Part shown: positions 49,011 to 61,602 of the stretch, piece by piece
Layout: each line of letters opens with the position of its first letter
Position numbering within the stretch: position 1 is the stretch's first letter
Assembly: GCA_019914945.1 (NCBI GenBank)
Contig: CM034103.1
Location: 15,466,785-15,530,784, forward strand
Reading direction: 5' to 3'
DNA length: 64,000 bases
Origin: Typha latifolia
Lineage: Eukaryota; Streptophyta; Magnoliopsida; Poales; Typhaceae
Made by a program: the position numbers and the translations under genes
Notes under the pieces: model-generated
Database searches by the model: none
Seen by the model: the letters and a program-made list of their open reading frames with translations, nothing else
Told to the model about the DNA's origin: nothing

Positions 49011-50470
49011 GAATCCTTCGTTTTGATTTTTGCTCATGCTATCAGAAAAAGGCTTTTTTATCGTTTGAAAAGATGGTTTGCAGTGAGGCAGAGGGAATCT
49101 TACGTTCAATCAAAAGGGCAAGAATGACTTCCACAGACGTACCCAAGAGGAAAAGAATAGATCGAAATGTCTTGTCACACATATTGTTCAAGTTGAAACA
49201 ACTCTCTACTACTCTCAATCCTTCTTTTTTTTTCACATTTTGAAATGGTTATTTTCCCATATATAGCTGAAGCTAGATCAAATTTGCTCTTACTAACTAG
49301 AAAGCCATATTTCACCATAAAAGTTCTAGCAAAGGATTTCACACACACACGCACACCTGTTAATGATAATTAGTGCTGCCCTCCTTACCAGCTTCATTAA
49401 GGACAATAATCATGAGATTATATCTAAAATATATATATACAAGTACCAACGTGTGAAAGTAAGTTATATTCAATTCTTGACTTCTTGTCGATGGAACGAA
49501 TGGATAGCGAGAGACATGGAGAAAGGCAAAAGAAGGTTGCAATCTTTCTTGAGGTGGGGGACTAATTATTATTAATACCATCTTTTTTTTTAAAAAAATT
49601 CTTTCTTTCTTTCTTTCTTAGGGTTCATAGCTAGCTAGCCTTAGTTGTTTGCACGTTGGAAGTGTTGAGATGGAGAACCTGAGAGGCTGAGAAGACCCAA
49701 TTTGTATAAGCCCTGTGGTCTCCAGTGTAAGAAGGACATGGAGTTGTCAAGTCTGTTTACCTTAGTTGGGAGCACAATGATAGCTTTCACGGACCCAAAC
49801 ATGGCGGACTTTATCAACAGTAGCTACTGCCAAGCTATATCTAATGGAGATTTGTCACCATAATCTAGTAGGAGAAGTGTTTTAGATATGGTCGAAATCT
49901 ATAACTGATGTCGTAAGGGAACAGTGTAGCTCTTTTAATATATTAATGAGCTACTAGAGATTAGTGGGCATTTCGTTGGAACTTGTTGCAAGCCTAACAA
50001 CTACTAGTATAAGATTTATTGGCACATAAAAACTGCAACCGAGGAGCTTGTCCTCTGAGTGAGAAAAAAAAAATGATTCTTTGGACCAAGTCTTAAGGAG
50101 AGTTAAAAATTATAAAGATGTGATTATAGAGTTCACCTTAATATAAACTTGCAAGTATTTCCAATCGCTGCACAAGACAAAGACATCTTACACAAGTGGG
50201 AGAACATATTCTAGTTTTAATTAATTAATAATAGCAAAGGCAAGGCTTTGGTGGGGTGAAGAAGAAGTGGATTATTATAATCAGATGGATATTCAAATGT
50301 TGCTTAGAAGAAAGAGAGAACATAAACAGGTTTGCTGGTGCTCTTTTTTTTTTTTTCTTTTCTTTTTTTGTTCTTATAAAACTCTCTTTCCACCTGTTTG
50401 ATTCTGGTCTAACCCTAATATTTTATTATATACTCTGTACTCCATGATATGATGTCAGCCTTTTCCTTAG

Positions 50471-50479
50471 CTATTTAAG
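50471..50479 (+). promoter_or_regulatory. Putative TATA box of the MIR319 transcription unit
   Basis: CTATTTAAG, about 340 bases upstream of the miRNA hairpin, followed by CT-rich sequence. A reasonable Pol II promoter candidate; the start site is not visible. Confidence 0.4.
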
Positions 50480-50784
50480 GGCTCTCTTCCTAAGTTGAGA
50501 TCCATGAGCTTCTTCCTTCCTTTATCTTTGCTATGAAAGCTACTCTCCTGTGCCTCCCCCTTTCCCTTATTCTCTCATCTCTAGCATTTATAGTCTACTT
50601 AGGCTTGTGGATTTTAAATCCGACAAGTTCTAGGTCTTCTTCTAAACACGGTACCAATTATATGTTCCGAAGAAGAAGATGAAGGAGAAGAAGAAATTAA
50701 GGTTCTATTACTCATGGATTCTTAGGGTTTTCTATTTTATTTAAAAAAAATTGTTTGGTGCTAATTAAGGTTAATAGTTATATA

Positions 50785-50995
50785 TGTATATGGTGAGATG
50801 GGTGTGGTAAAAGAGAGCTTTCTTCAGTCCACTCATGGATGGCTACATGGTTAAATTAGCTGCCGACTCATTCATCCAAATACTAAGAAGTTTTGTCTTG
50901 GTAGCTGAGTGAATGATGCGGGAGGTAAGTGATCTTGAGCTGCCTGTGCTTGGACTGAAGGGAGCTCCCTTCCTCACAACTCCATCACGCAAACA
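50785..50995 (+). ncRNA. MIR319: MIR319 precursor hairpin
   Basis: The 3' arm at 50950-50970 reads the conserved plant miR319 sequence (begins TTGGACTGAAGGGAG, ends CTCCCT). The 5' arm at 50814-50834 carries the matching passenger strand (GCTTTCTTCAGTCCACTC). The arms pair over a long foldback. The loop-proximal stem typical of MIR319 is also present: GCTGCCGACTCATTCATCC near 50863-50882 pairs with GTGAATGATGCGGGAGG near 50909-50925. Lower-stem pairing continues outside the duplex (GAGATGGGTGTG with ACAACTCCATC). miR319 represses class II TCP transcription factors and, in some plants, GAMYB-like MYBs, controlling leaf shape, growth and stress responses. No ORF overlaps it. Hairpin ends are approximate. 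Confidence 0.95.
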
Positions 50996-52599
50996 GTAAT
51001 ATTTTTCCCCTCTTTTATTCCTTCTTACTTCCTTAGATGCCTTTATTGTGAGTTTATATGCTCAAAGCAGTGGTTCTTGTGATCACCTTAGTTGAAGTTT
51101 ACCTAGATCTACTAGATAGAACTATTTATTCGGTAGGAAAAAAAACCATGAGCTGATCTTTGCAGCAAGCTTAAAGCTTTTGTCTAGTTGCTTTGGTGGT
51201 ATAGGTTATTACTGTGGTGCAATTGGAAGTTAATAGGTTGATATATATACTTCAGCTGATGCTTCTTTATGAGTTCCTAGTTTTCTTCTGGTATCTTTTG
51301 TTTAGTTTCTCCTGATAGCATGCAGGGAAAGACGAGATTGCTGATAGCTTTGTTTGTATGATCTTCTATCTTGAATTATGTTGCTTGTTTCTTTCATTTC
51401 CTTCAAACAGGTTCAATGTGCTGCAATTTTTTCTTTCTGTAAATTTTGCTTTTCCTGGTGATGAAATATTAGAGAAATTATCTTGGTAAGATTGGCACTG
51501 GCTCGAATCTATCATTGTACTACACATAGGAAGTTGCTTGATTCTTATTAATCAATGGAGCATTTTCTCTGATTGGATGGTCTTACCATTCAACTTTGTA
51601 ATATCTGTTTGGATTCTTCCATGGTAACTATTGTTTTACCATTATACATCTTTGATCTTGTTACCTTCCATGCCCCGACAAGATTAATTAAAGATAATTC
51701 ACAATGTTGCAGTTATTAGTTGTGTTCTAATCTCTAATTATAGCTAGTAATCTATGTGCACTCACTTCCAACACAAGTTTGTCTTTGATTCCTTTTGAAA
51801 AGATTATGCCTATGTCTTTTAGGGGATATGCAGTTCCAGTTGGAATAATATATAGCTACTTCCCATCTGTTACATCTCTTCAGTATTAATACGTTTTGTC
51901 ACATGCAGATCTGGGAGTTATTGTTCTATTGTTACTAATTATTCTACTAAAAAAACAATGCTAAATCTCTGATATTAGCAAGTTGTTATCAGACTCTCCT
52001 GTCTTCTGGTGGAATGCTGCCAAACAAGTGACTATCAAGAATTTTGCTCAACATTTGTAGGTGGTTGTTGGTCGGTCATTTTGTCTGTGTTTATTACTAG
52101 CAACTGACCTAAAGATGGTTTCATACTTTCTCTCTTCCGTTTCATAATTATGGTCACGTTACAAGTGTTTGTAGGCGTAGTATTATTACTCAATTCTTAC
52201 TATGGTAATGGGCAGGGAAGTGGGGAGGTGAGTCTTCCCAAAACTCACTTCCTCACTCTTTTATGGTTTTTTAAAACCCACTAGGAATAAAAAAAAAGAA
52301 AGTTTGGGCCCATGGGCTTGGGCCCGGCCCGGCTGCTCATTTAGTGCTGTTAATATTTAATCACCTCTCTCTCTCTCCCTCTCAAGATTTGAACTGATTC
52401 ACTTCCCCCCTCGAAAACACGTGGGCTCTCCCTGACCGTCCGGTTGACGTCTCTCCCCCCACTATCACCGTTGAGTCTATTCGCCCTCTCCTCTATTTAT
52501 AGTTGGAATCGTTTCCCTCTCTTTTAAACTCCAAAATCTCTTAGTCTCGCACTTCGTTCTTTCTTCCGCTTTCCCCATTCTTGAAGTCGTAGAGGTTCG
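50996..52599. other. MIR319 downstream region and C2 gene promoter
   Basis: No coding exon recognised; the MIR319 transcript probably runs some way into this stretch. From ~52380 the sequence is the pyrimidine-rich promoter and leader of the C2 protein gene, with a CACGTG at ~52419. Confidence 0.55.
52493..52502 (+). promoter_or_regulatory. TATA box of the C2-domain gene
   Basis: CTATTTATAG, ~100 bases before the ATG at 52600, giving a leader of roughly 70 bases rich in CTTTC. Confidence 0.6.
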
Positions 52600-53313
52600 A
52601 TGGATTGGCACCTTCTTGAGATCAATTTGATCTCGGCGCAGGGTCTGAAGCCGCCTCCCGGGCGAGGAGGCGTGCAGGGCTACGCCGTCGCGTGGATCGA
52701 TCCCTCCGCCAAGCTCAGGACACGCGTCGACCGGGTCGGCGGCGAGAACCCGACGTGGAATGACAGGTTCCTTTTCCGGGTCCCGGCTAGCTTCCTTGCC
52801 GACGACTCTCCCTCCGCCGTCTCTGTCGAGATATATGCCTCCGGAGGCTGGTTGATCCCCGACTTACTCATCGGCACCGTTCGATTCCTCATCGGCAACG
52901 AGCGTCTACTCAGCCGCCCGCTGGACTCCCCGTCCTTCGCTGCAGTCGGGATCCGCCGCCCCTCGGGCAGGTTCCACGGCGTGCTCAACGTCGGGGCCAC
53001 GCTCCTCGGCCGCCACGTGTCCCTACTCGCCGAGGCCCTCGCCGGCAGCTCCGCCGTCGCGTACCACGACCTCAATTGCCGCCGCCGCCGCCGCACGGCT
53101 CAGACGCCGGGTCCGCTCAGGGACGTCAACCGTGACTTGGCGGCCAGCGGCCGTGGGAGGAATGAGAAGGCGGAAGAAGTGGAGGAGATGAGATCGGACG
53201 GTGGAGTTGTGTTCTGTGGGCCCTGCCTCTTGCCGTTTCCGAGGAGGATCCATCTCAGCCCGTCTGATCAGAATCTCCAGATCACGATGCCCGAGCAGAA
53301 CCCTAGGCAGTGA
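52600..53313 (+). CDS. Single C2-domain protein (SRC2-like / BON1-associated type)
   Basis: One GC-rich exon, 237 aa. Residues ~3-128 form a C2 fold: LLEINLISAQGLKPP, YAVAWIDPSAKLRTRVDR, GGENPTWNDRFLFRVP, VSVEIYASGGWLIPDLLIGTVRFLI, GRFHGVLNVGATLL. The NPTWND signature is clear. Few of the acidic Ca2+-binding loop residues are kept, so Ca2+-independent or weak lipid binding is possible. The rest (~150-237) is Arg-rich (RRRRR at ~155) and disordered-looking, with VFCGPCLLPFPRR near the end. Plant proteins of this layout are membrane-associated regulators in stress and defence responses; the exact role here is unknown. Confidence 0.85.
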   Translation: MDWHLLEINLISAQGLKPPPGRGGVQGYAVAWIDPSAKLRTRVDRVGGENPTWNDRFLFRVPASFLADDSPSAVSVEIYASGGWLIPDLLIGTVRFLIGNERLLSRPLDSPSFAAVGIRRPSGRFHGVLNVGATLLGRHVSLLAEALAGSSAVAYHDLNCRRRRRTAQTPGPLRDVNRDLAASGRGRNEKAEEVEEMRSDGGVVFCGPCLLPFPRRIHLSPSDQNLQITMPEQNPRQ

Positions 53314-55692
53314 TTCGTATTGTTTCCTCCCAAGGTTGATTGCATTCTCTCTGTTTGTGTATGGATTCTTTCAGCTAACTGATTTCTTGATGCCGTTCTT
53401 TATGTAAGGACTTCAATTTCTTGAAGGTCGTCTGTAAAGTCGAGTTCCAGTGGTACAGAGTCTTTGATCTTTGGGCTCTCTTCTTTTCCTTTTGAAACTT
53501 AAAAGAAGATTTTTTTGAGGCATTAAAGATTGGGTGACCCCATTATAAAGTTCTGCAGATACAATTTACAATTTTACGATTGTAACAATTGGGCTTGCAA
53601 CATTCTTTCTGTTACTTAATATGATATTCTTTCAGTTTGTTCTGACTTGGGTTTGGCAAATTACTTTGACAGGTGGAGTGCTTGTAGTTAGTTCTCTGCC
53701 TGGTTGGTGCAAAATTATCTTTTGATTACTAGGTTTTTATAAAGGATTTGATGAGATTAGTGATTCTTTGACAGGTGGAGTACTTTGTATTTCCCGCACT
53801 ATGCAAGATACCAAATTATTTTTAGTGCAATTTGCCAGAAACGTTTTATTCTGCTGGTTATGATCTGTAGTCCACAGCCAGAACCTTGAAAAAAAAATCT
53901 CTTTTTTTTGTTCTTCAGTAACATTACATGTAGTATGAACCATTATATTACTGCAACATATTTAGCATGCTGAATTGTTCATATGATGTCCAATGCACAA
54001 GCTCATTAAATATTTAATTTATTGTACTTATACGTATATATGTAATCATCTTTTGGTGCAACTTGCTTACTTCAATTTACCTTAGGATAGATGCATTTCC
54101 TACTCTGTTCACTTCATGGGTCATGAACCTGTTCCATTAGGGAAAAAATGCTGTGAATTCGAATATTGGAGTAGGCATTTAGTACGAATGATTGGTAGAA
54201 GAAATTGCAACATAGTATATAGCATAGTAAAGTGGGTTTGTATAACTCATGACCAATTATATGGATCAAGGCCTTCTGTTGCTTATTCCTATCTATTTGG
54301 TGGATACGCTCTGTTTAACATTCTCATTTTCCACTAATAATGATTGGGTCTAGTATAGGATATCTGTTAACTGCAGCTGCACTGCTTCTTGCTGCCGTCT
54401 TTCTTTATTTCATTGATATTTTGGATCTGATATGTTATTGTTTACCTTTCTTTATCTGACTCCTTTTAGTTCTCACATAAAGGAGTTATATAGAACGCCT
54501 TTTTTCTTTAAATTTTCGCTACGATTTGCTTGTAATTAATCACAGTTTGGTCACAATCTGAGCAATATTTGTTGAATTTTGATTGATTTGATCTTTTTTG
54601 TCTCGTTATTGTTCAAGATGCATTGGAAGTACTGGTAAATGTTACAGTCCCGTCTGTTGGATGCTTGTCTTTTCTCTGCTTACGCTGTCTTCGGCGTGCT
54701 TGCGTTCATTCTTTAGATGGTTGTTTATCCAGTTGCACGTAAAAAGGCAATCGTTTGCCCTTAGGATTCAAAACATAACAATGATATCTATCTATACTGT
54801 CGTTGTTACGGTTTAATGGATTGTACTAGATTTCTGATATCTTTAGATACAAGAAGTAGAATTCTTTTTCACTGTTCTAACTGCTTTCTGAGCACACGTC
54901 TGTTGCCAGTTGTTTTAAGGCGTTCCTTTATACTTGTCATACGTCCTGATCGCATTCCATTACAACATCATCTCGGAGTTAAAGAGTGCATCGAGGAATT
55001 ATTGTGCCATGAATCAGCTTCCTCTCCCAGTTACTAGTGCTAATCTCGTAGTCCAGAAATAGGAAGTCAATAGGATCCAAGAAAGCGATTCAATTGACGT
55101 GGAAATGAGTCGCTTCCGTTGGTTAATGCGCTGATTGGATATTGCATGTTTCTCTAAAGACGACCTTTGAACAATTAAGAGTGACCCTTCACCTTCCATC
55201 CCCTGGTGCCATTAGCATTTTTTTTCTCTCAATCTTCTTTCTTTCTTTGAACAAATCACTCGTCCAATTGCTATCCACGTAATCTAGATTCAAGGTTTTA
55301 TTTTGTTAAAAAAAAAAATTAAGTTGGGTGTGCATATTCTTATCTTTCTTTATTTTTAAGCATTTATACCACTCTGTGATCCACCTAATCGTATTGTGAT
55401 CCCATTGTCAACTTTTGACTCATTTAACCACTCATCCTCTTCCTCACCGTTTAATCTATTTTAATTGAAGCTTTTGCCTTCCTCGTGGCATTGTGAAGCC
55501 TTTCCATCTTGCAGATGTTCCACTTTCTCGAGTTGGCCCTTTTCTTTGCCTCACTGACTTTTGAGCCAATTGCAGAATTTATGTTTTTATCATGCTTATT
55601 ATTCTGATTTAATTGATACTGGCTGCATACACTCTGTGTCATTCCTTGAATTCTGTACGGTGCTTTATACTTCTTTTCCTCAATAATAGTAG

Positions 55693-55726
<34 letters not shown>

Positions 55727-57360
55727 ACTAGAATTGAACTCTACCTTCCAACTAGATAAAATATTAAGTAAAATCTATAGTGGAGCTGTCACTAGCTTTC
55801 ATTAATCTATCCTCTCCTCACAATTTCCATGTTCTAAAATTCATTCTTTCTCATAGATTTGGTGGACTTGATTTGTCTTTAAACTGGTTAAATATGTCTA
55901 TCTTAAAGACCCTCGTACATCTTAATTTGTGTACATCAAGATCACACTAAAAATAGAAGGGGAAAAAGAAAGAAAAGAAAAGAAAACAAAGAAGAGAGAG
56001 GATCTGAGGCTCTGAGCCCAAGGTCTGTTGCAGACTGGCATCCTTTATATCACCCAACCATGCCTATCTTTGTTCCTGTCTTTATCTTGGCCTCATTTAT
56101 GATAGCTAAAAGGCATATCACTTCACATGCCAAGATGGGTCTCATCTCCTATCCAAGATCAAAGATTGAAAGAAAAAAATCATGTGAAAGGATGCAGGCC
56201 TATATGGGTAGGTAATAAGATAAAAAAGAAGAAGAAGAAGCAATGCTTCTGCCTATCAAAAGAGGAGCCCAACTAGCCCTAATAAAAGCTCCATGAGCCA
56301 CTGCCATTATTTGCCTTTGAGGAAAAGAAAAGGAGTATGATCACTAATGGAGCACAATAAAAGATCTTTGTACCATATCAAACATTTCTACAGTTTGTAA
56401 CAATCAGAAACCTTTCTGCTCTCATAGAAGAATGATTAGGTTTGATTAATTTTGCTTTCAGAATGAGCTCTCAGATAATTCTAAAAACATCTTTGTCAGA
56501 TAGAGTGTGTATATATATATACATATATATATTAGTGCAATAATGCAGATAGAGGGAGGGGGGGAGGGATAAATGTACATCAATTCACATCATGTACAAG
56601 ATGCTAATGTTCATGCTTCATCAGCATTTCAGTAGGGTTGCCAAGATACTGAAGATAGTAAAGTTTCCAACAGGATGCCATGCAATTAGCTAATTTATCA
56701 AAAAGTAATTGTAAATTTTTAATTGTAAATAACAATTTACTCATGTGGTTTGATGGCCTTTGCTTGATTTTAACTAAACCTATGTACTTAAGTACTCTTA
56801 CATATAATTTGATTTCATTATAATTTGATCTCGATTATAGATGTGTTTTTCCATAAAACCGCATAGCGGTTAAACATTTAAATTTAAACTACAATCATAT
56901 ATAATTGTGGGAGATTATTCTTCATTGCCATTTCAAGTCTTCACCAGCATTTCTATCATGAAAGAATATTGGGATCGAAGGCGAAAAAATAATATTCTGA
57001 CAAAGACTAGAAAGATTTTGGATTTTCTTCTACAAGTTATTAGCATGCTATTCAAGCCGAAAGCAAGCAAGGGCTGCTCCTAGCATAATCTCTGATATTC
57101 TTATGATTTGTTAAAAGTGAGAATTATATTATTTTAAAATTTATATTTTGATTTGTTTTTGTACCCCTTAATTTCTACATAAATTGTTCTAATTAAGGCT
57201 CTGCCCCTTATTTTCTCTAAAATAATTTGAAAGAAAAACATTTATAGATTATATATACTTTTGAGAATTTGCTCTATGTTTCATTTTGTCATTTTTCATT
57301 TACTTTTGATTAAAAAAAAGAGTTAAACTACTAAATGAGGTTCCTTTACTTTCGAATGCA
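53314..57360. other. Intergenic, no gene seen
   Basis: The 3' UTR of the C2 gene covers the first few hundred bases. The word TTTGACAGGTGGAGT occurs twice (around 53666 and 53768). An (AT)n tract lies at 55695-55724. Otherwise AT-rich single-copy-looking DNA. Confidence 0.55.
55695..55724. repeat. (AT)n microsatellite
   Basis: About 15 AT units. Confidence 0.95.
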
Positions 57361-57369
57361 TATAAATAG
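57361..57369 (+). promoter_or_regulatory. Putative TATA box of the F-box gene
   Basis: TATAAATAG followed ~35 bases later by a long CT tract (57400-57426), a common plant initiator context. It predicts a start near 57395 and a long leader containing an intron that ends at the acceptor at 58718. Confidence 0.55.
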
Positions 57370-57470
57370 TCCCACAAACATTATAGATTACAGCCTTTCA
57401 TCTCTCTCTCTCTCTCTCCCCCCCTCTGTAAGCAAAACAGCGAGCTACTAGAGAAAGAAAACCACCTTCG

Positions 57471-57572
57471 ATGATCCATTTTGCTGTTCCCCTGCCTGTC
57501 GTCTTCCACTCCTTGCCAGAGCAAACCCACTTTTCTCTTTGGCTCTTTTCGTTAACATCCTATCCATCTTGA
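57471..57572 (+). other. Upstream ORF (33 codons) in the inferred F-box gene leader
   Basis: The first ATG after the predicted start site opens a 33-residue frame (MIHFAVPLPVVFHSLPEQ...) ending in TGA. It is upstream of the leader intron if transcription starts near 57395. The peptide is not one I recognise. Confidence 0.35.
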
Positions 57573-58734
57573 TCCCAGGCCTAGTTGGTCCTTCGTCGTT
57601 TCCTCCGCCAAATCCAAAACCGTAGGTTTAGATGCGGCCATAATCCATATTGCTACCCTTCTTCTACTCTTTCCCTTCGAGGGTTGAGGTGGCATATAAG
57701 AGAGGCTTCTCTGGTTCATCTCTAGAGCATTTCTCCTCCTCCATTGTGGAATAAATCTGGGAGATTTCCGTGAAATTGGGAAGGACCCATCTTTTAGCGA
57801 AGAGTTTAGAGCGCGCAAGGAAAGCAAAAAAGGTTGGATTTTGGGGGCTCCTTCTTTGCTGTAACCCCATTTCTTTTATTGCGTCTATATATTTGGGAGT
57901 TTGCAAAATTGCCCCATTTGTGATGCATTAGTCATCCGTTTCGGTAATGGGTGATGCTACTGTGGTTAGTTTGCCGATGATGTCATGATATCATGGGGTT
58001 TATTTGTTAAGTTTACTAGCGGACATTTGGATAAGTTACTGCGATTTTTTGGTTCGATAATTGGAGCAGGTTACTGATTTGTCTCCTTTGGTGGTCATCC
58101 TAAATTATAAATTGCATGGAATATTCAGTGGTTGGAGGTGAAAGCTACCTTTTTTTTTTATGGCTACGCTGTGATCTTAATCATGCTCTCCTTGTTTAAT
58201 CTGTTATGGAAATGATTGTGTCCATGTCTTGAGTTGGCTGGCTGTGCTATGCCATGGCATTTGGAACATAGTGCAGTGGTCATTTTCTTCAAGATATTTT
58301 GTGTATCTTTTGGTGGTATATATATTGACATTATAGCTTAACTCAAATAAAAATAAAAATAAAAATATTGATATTACAGCAGCATGAAGATTTAATTATT
58401 TTGCGGTTTTATGGAAGCGATCGAATACTTAAACAATTTATGCCACCGGCACTTGGTTGGAGATGCTTGAAAGTTATTGCGGAACTATCTGTTCAATTTT
58501 TGTTTTATTATCCTGTATGCTTCTTCTGACCAAGAATATGGTGTGCTTGACATTTATTAATTAACTTGCTAAAAAGGTATTCGACCAGTTCATTAAAATG
58601 TACAGCATATTTAATTACTCAAATGAGATTGTAGAATGATGTCTTGCAACTTGGGGTTCTTCCTCTGTCTTTCATAATCCAAACCTTTTTCTATGCTCTT
58701 CATTAATTTTTCTTTCAGGTTTGCACCATTACTT

Positions 58735-58815
58735 ATGTTGGATATATCTGCATTCTTATGGAGGAGGAAACGTCATGGGAGTCTCTTTACATTGATCACT
58801 TTGGAAGTAAGATGA
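58735..58815 (+). other. Out-of-frame upstream ATG overlapping the F-box start
   Basis: An ATG 23 bases before the main start opens a 26-codon frame that ends at TGA 58813-58815, inside the F-box coding sequence. If the acceptor at 58718 is used, ribosomes meet this ATG first. Confidence 0.5.
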
Positions 58816-59963
58816 CCAACTTTGGAATGATTTCGGAGGGAAATAATGGAGGCGAAGAATTCATGGTTTCACTGGATAGCATTCTACCTGATGATATTTT
58901 GGAGAGAATACTTTCTTTTTTGCCTATTGCAAGCATTCTTAGGGCTGCATCTGTGTGCAAAAGATGGTGTGATATCATCCAGTCAAGGAGGTTTTTGTGG
59001 GCCATTAAGTTACCACAGAAGCCATGGTACTTCATGTTCACTTCTAATGAGGCTGCTGCTGGATATGCTTATGATCCAATTCTTAGGAAATGGTATAATT
59101 TTGATCTCCCTTGCATAGAAAAAAGTAATTGGTTTATCTCTTCTTCTTGCGGATTAGTTTGCTTCATGGATAATGATAATAGGAACAATATATTTGTTTG
59201 CAACCCGATTACCAGAGATTGGAAGGAGCTGTTGGAACCACCAGGGATGGAATTCCCTGACTACACCACACTAGCCATATCTGTGGACAGGAAGTCTTAT
59301 GATTATACTGTTGTCGTTGCAAAATCTAAGCAGGTCCCTGATGATTTTCTCCACTGGAACTTCTCCATCCACATATACAAGTCAGAGAGTAGAACGTGGA
59401 TCACTTCCATTAAGGAGGTTTTTATAGGTTGGAGAGGAGGCGATGATAGTGTCATTTGTGGTGGGATCTTGTATTGCTTGGTTCATTCTACTGGTTCTTT
59501 GCGTGCTGATTTTCGTCATGGCCTTGTCGTGTATGATCTCTCAGCAGGATCATCTCACAATTCTTTAATGTGCACATTGATACCGGTGCCTTGTTTTCTT
59601 ACCTGTGGCCGTTTGATGAACCTGAATGAGAGGCTGGTCATGGTTGGCGGGATTGCAAAATATGACAGGCCAGATATAATCAAAGGGATAGGAATCTGGG
59701 AACTTCATAAGAAAGAATGGTTAGAGATTGCTCGAATGCCTCACAAATTTTTCCAAGGATTTGGTGAGTTCGATGATGTCTTTGCAAGTAGCGGCACTGA
59801 TGACCTCATATACATTCAGAGCTATGGATCAACTGCGTTGCTTGTCTACGACATGAACCAGAAGCAGTGGAAATGGTCAGTCAAGTGTCCTGTGACCAAA
59901 AGGTTTCCTCTCCAGCTTTTCACCGGTTTCTGCTTTGAACCTAGGCTTGAAGTTGCCTCCTGA
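58758..59963 (+). CDS. F-box protein with kelch-like repeats (At5g15710-like)
   Basis: A single coding exon of 401 aa. F-box at ~40-82 (DSILPDDILERILSFLPIASILRAASVCKRWCDII), which should bind SKP1/ASK in an SCF ubiquitin ligase. The remainder is a kelch-like/galactose-oxidase-type propeller that would bind substrate: FISSSCGLVCFMDN, NPITRDWKELLEPPG, GWRGGDDSVICGGILYCL, CGRLMNLNERLVMVGGI, MPHKFFQGFGEFDDVFASSGTDDLIYIQSYG, and RFPLQLFTGFCFEPRLE at the end. This is strongly like the conserved Arabidopsis At5g15710 group, sister to LCR. I looked for a miR394 target site like that in LCR and found none. An acceptor at 58718 marks a leader intron. An out-of-frame ATG at 58735 overlaps the start. Confidence 0.93.
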   Translation: MEEETSWESLYIDHFGSKMTNFGMISEGNNGGEEFMVSLDSILPDDILERILSFLPIASILRAASVCKRWCDIIQSRRFLWAIKLPQKPWYFMFTSNEAAAGYAYDPILRKWYNFDLPCIEKSNWFISSSCGLVCFMDNDNRNNIFVCNPITRDWKELLEPPGMEFPDYTTLAISVDRKSYDYTVVVAKSKQVPDDFLHWNFSIHIYKSESRTWITSIKEVFIGWRGGDDSVICGGILYCLVHSTGSLRADFRHGLVVYDLSAGSSHNSLMCTLIPVPCFLTCGRLMNLNERLVMVGGIAKYDRPDIIKGIGIWELHKKEWLEIARMPHKFFQGFGEFDDVFASSGTDDLIYIQSYGSTALLVYDMNQKQWKWSVKCPVTKRFPLQLFTGFCFEPRLEVAS

Positions 59964-61602
59964 TTTCGTGTCGTCTTGCTACTCTGGAATTGATGGAATC
60001 ACAGGGATCTACAAATTGAGTTTCTTTCTTGGAGATATTCTGAAGTTGTTGCTCTCAAGGGGATATAGAGATTGTGATTACTATATATATAATTATCTAA
60101 GTGTTTGATGTTTTTTTGTTCTTTTTATATCTTAATGGATGTAACAGTTATCTATTGTTTCCCAGCATTACAGTGTTGATCTATGGAATAGGAAAAGATG
60201 CAGTCCTACATCTCCTTATAGCTGTTTTCTGCAATGCATGCATCAGCCAATTCCTTTCCTGATGAAGAAGTTCACTACATTTCCACTGCTCTGTAGGGAG
60301 ATAGATGACTTGTTTCTGATATTGCTGTGGTTTATTTTACTTTCACAGTAGTTATTGCAGCACAGCCTTAAGCAGGTCTAAAGATTCCAACCAAATTGGC
60401 ACTCTGTTTATTACTTCAAACCCGGATTGCAATTCCAATCTGAATAAATTTCTGAACTTTGCGAATACATGAATTCCATCAATTGTTCAGACAAAGATTG
60501 CTTCGTATCTCTGACATAACATTCTGCATACTTTACATGGAACAAAAACTTTTTAACTACTCTTTGCAGGTAGTCCAATTTGCTAGAATCTCCTACGATA
60601 TATTCATCATCAAATTAAAGTTTTTAAAATAATTGCTCATAGAATTTCTAAACTATAAAAAATATCTCAATAAACTAAAATTTATATCTACTCTTTTTTT
60701 TTAAATATAAAAGTAAGCATAACTGCTTACGTGATTTTTATGTAATAAAGTCATAGATAAAAATGATAACGAAAACGTAATGAAAATGATGTTTAAGATA
60801 TTTATAATAGTTCCGAATTGATCAAGACTTGTGCCTAACCTATATCATTAGGTTGAGAATTGTAGATCCAAGTGGAGAAATTATGGCCTCAGTGAAAGTC
60901 TTCATTGTGGAATTTTTTTGGATGCACATCATACTTTCTGTGGAAAACCTCGCTGCCCTAATTTTAACCTTCGTCTATACGTTCGACTGCAAATTTCTTC
61001 CACGGTCGGCGTGAAATTTATTAGACTACTCGTGGGTTCAACTCTGTAATCGTATTCCCTTCTTCTAGAACTAGGTAGCTTTTTTATTATATATGTATAT
61101 ATTATTATTATTAATTGTATTGTGCTCACTTCTTTAGAGGAGTTTATGTTGTCCGAATAACACTCTTAGAGTAAATTTAATTTAGTTCTTTTTAGAATAA
61201 ACAATACTAGTTTTAAGTCTGTTGATATTGTATGATTCGGTTTTTCCGATACACTTTTAATATTTTAATTGCTGACGATCGTTGTTTTAATTTAAGCTTA
61301 AAATTAGTTTGAAAGTTTAATTTAATTCTATAAAATATGTGTCCTGATAGTTAAATTAAATTACATTTATTTTGGCAAATAGAGAATTTTATTTATAAAT
61401 TTGTAATCTAGCAGGGTGTTGTTTGCAATTTTGTGTAGATTACCGGGCTTCTCTGCACGAATCTCGAGAAGCGGTAAGTCCAGCGGCGACCTGTCAATAC
61501 GGTCTTCGTATTGATGATCTACTTTCAAGTTTCAACACGGCGTTTACACCATATACGCGTGGCGCATTAAAATTTCCCACCCATGACCCACCATTAAATC
61601 CA

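Larger units (their letters stand above)
44245..50784. other. Long region without protein genes
   Basis: The first ~500 bases are the DUF1191 promoter. The rest is AT-rich with (AT)n tracts (45450-45488, ~47535-47590, 47837-47850), a short (AGGATT)n array, degenerate AT-rich tandem sequence at 46360-46620, and a decayed LINE fragment near 48.7-49.0 kb. The final ~300 bases look like the promoter and 5' part of the MIR319 transcript. No other gene seen. Confidence 0.55.
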
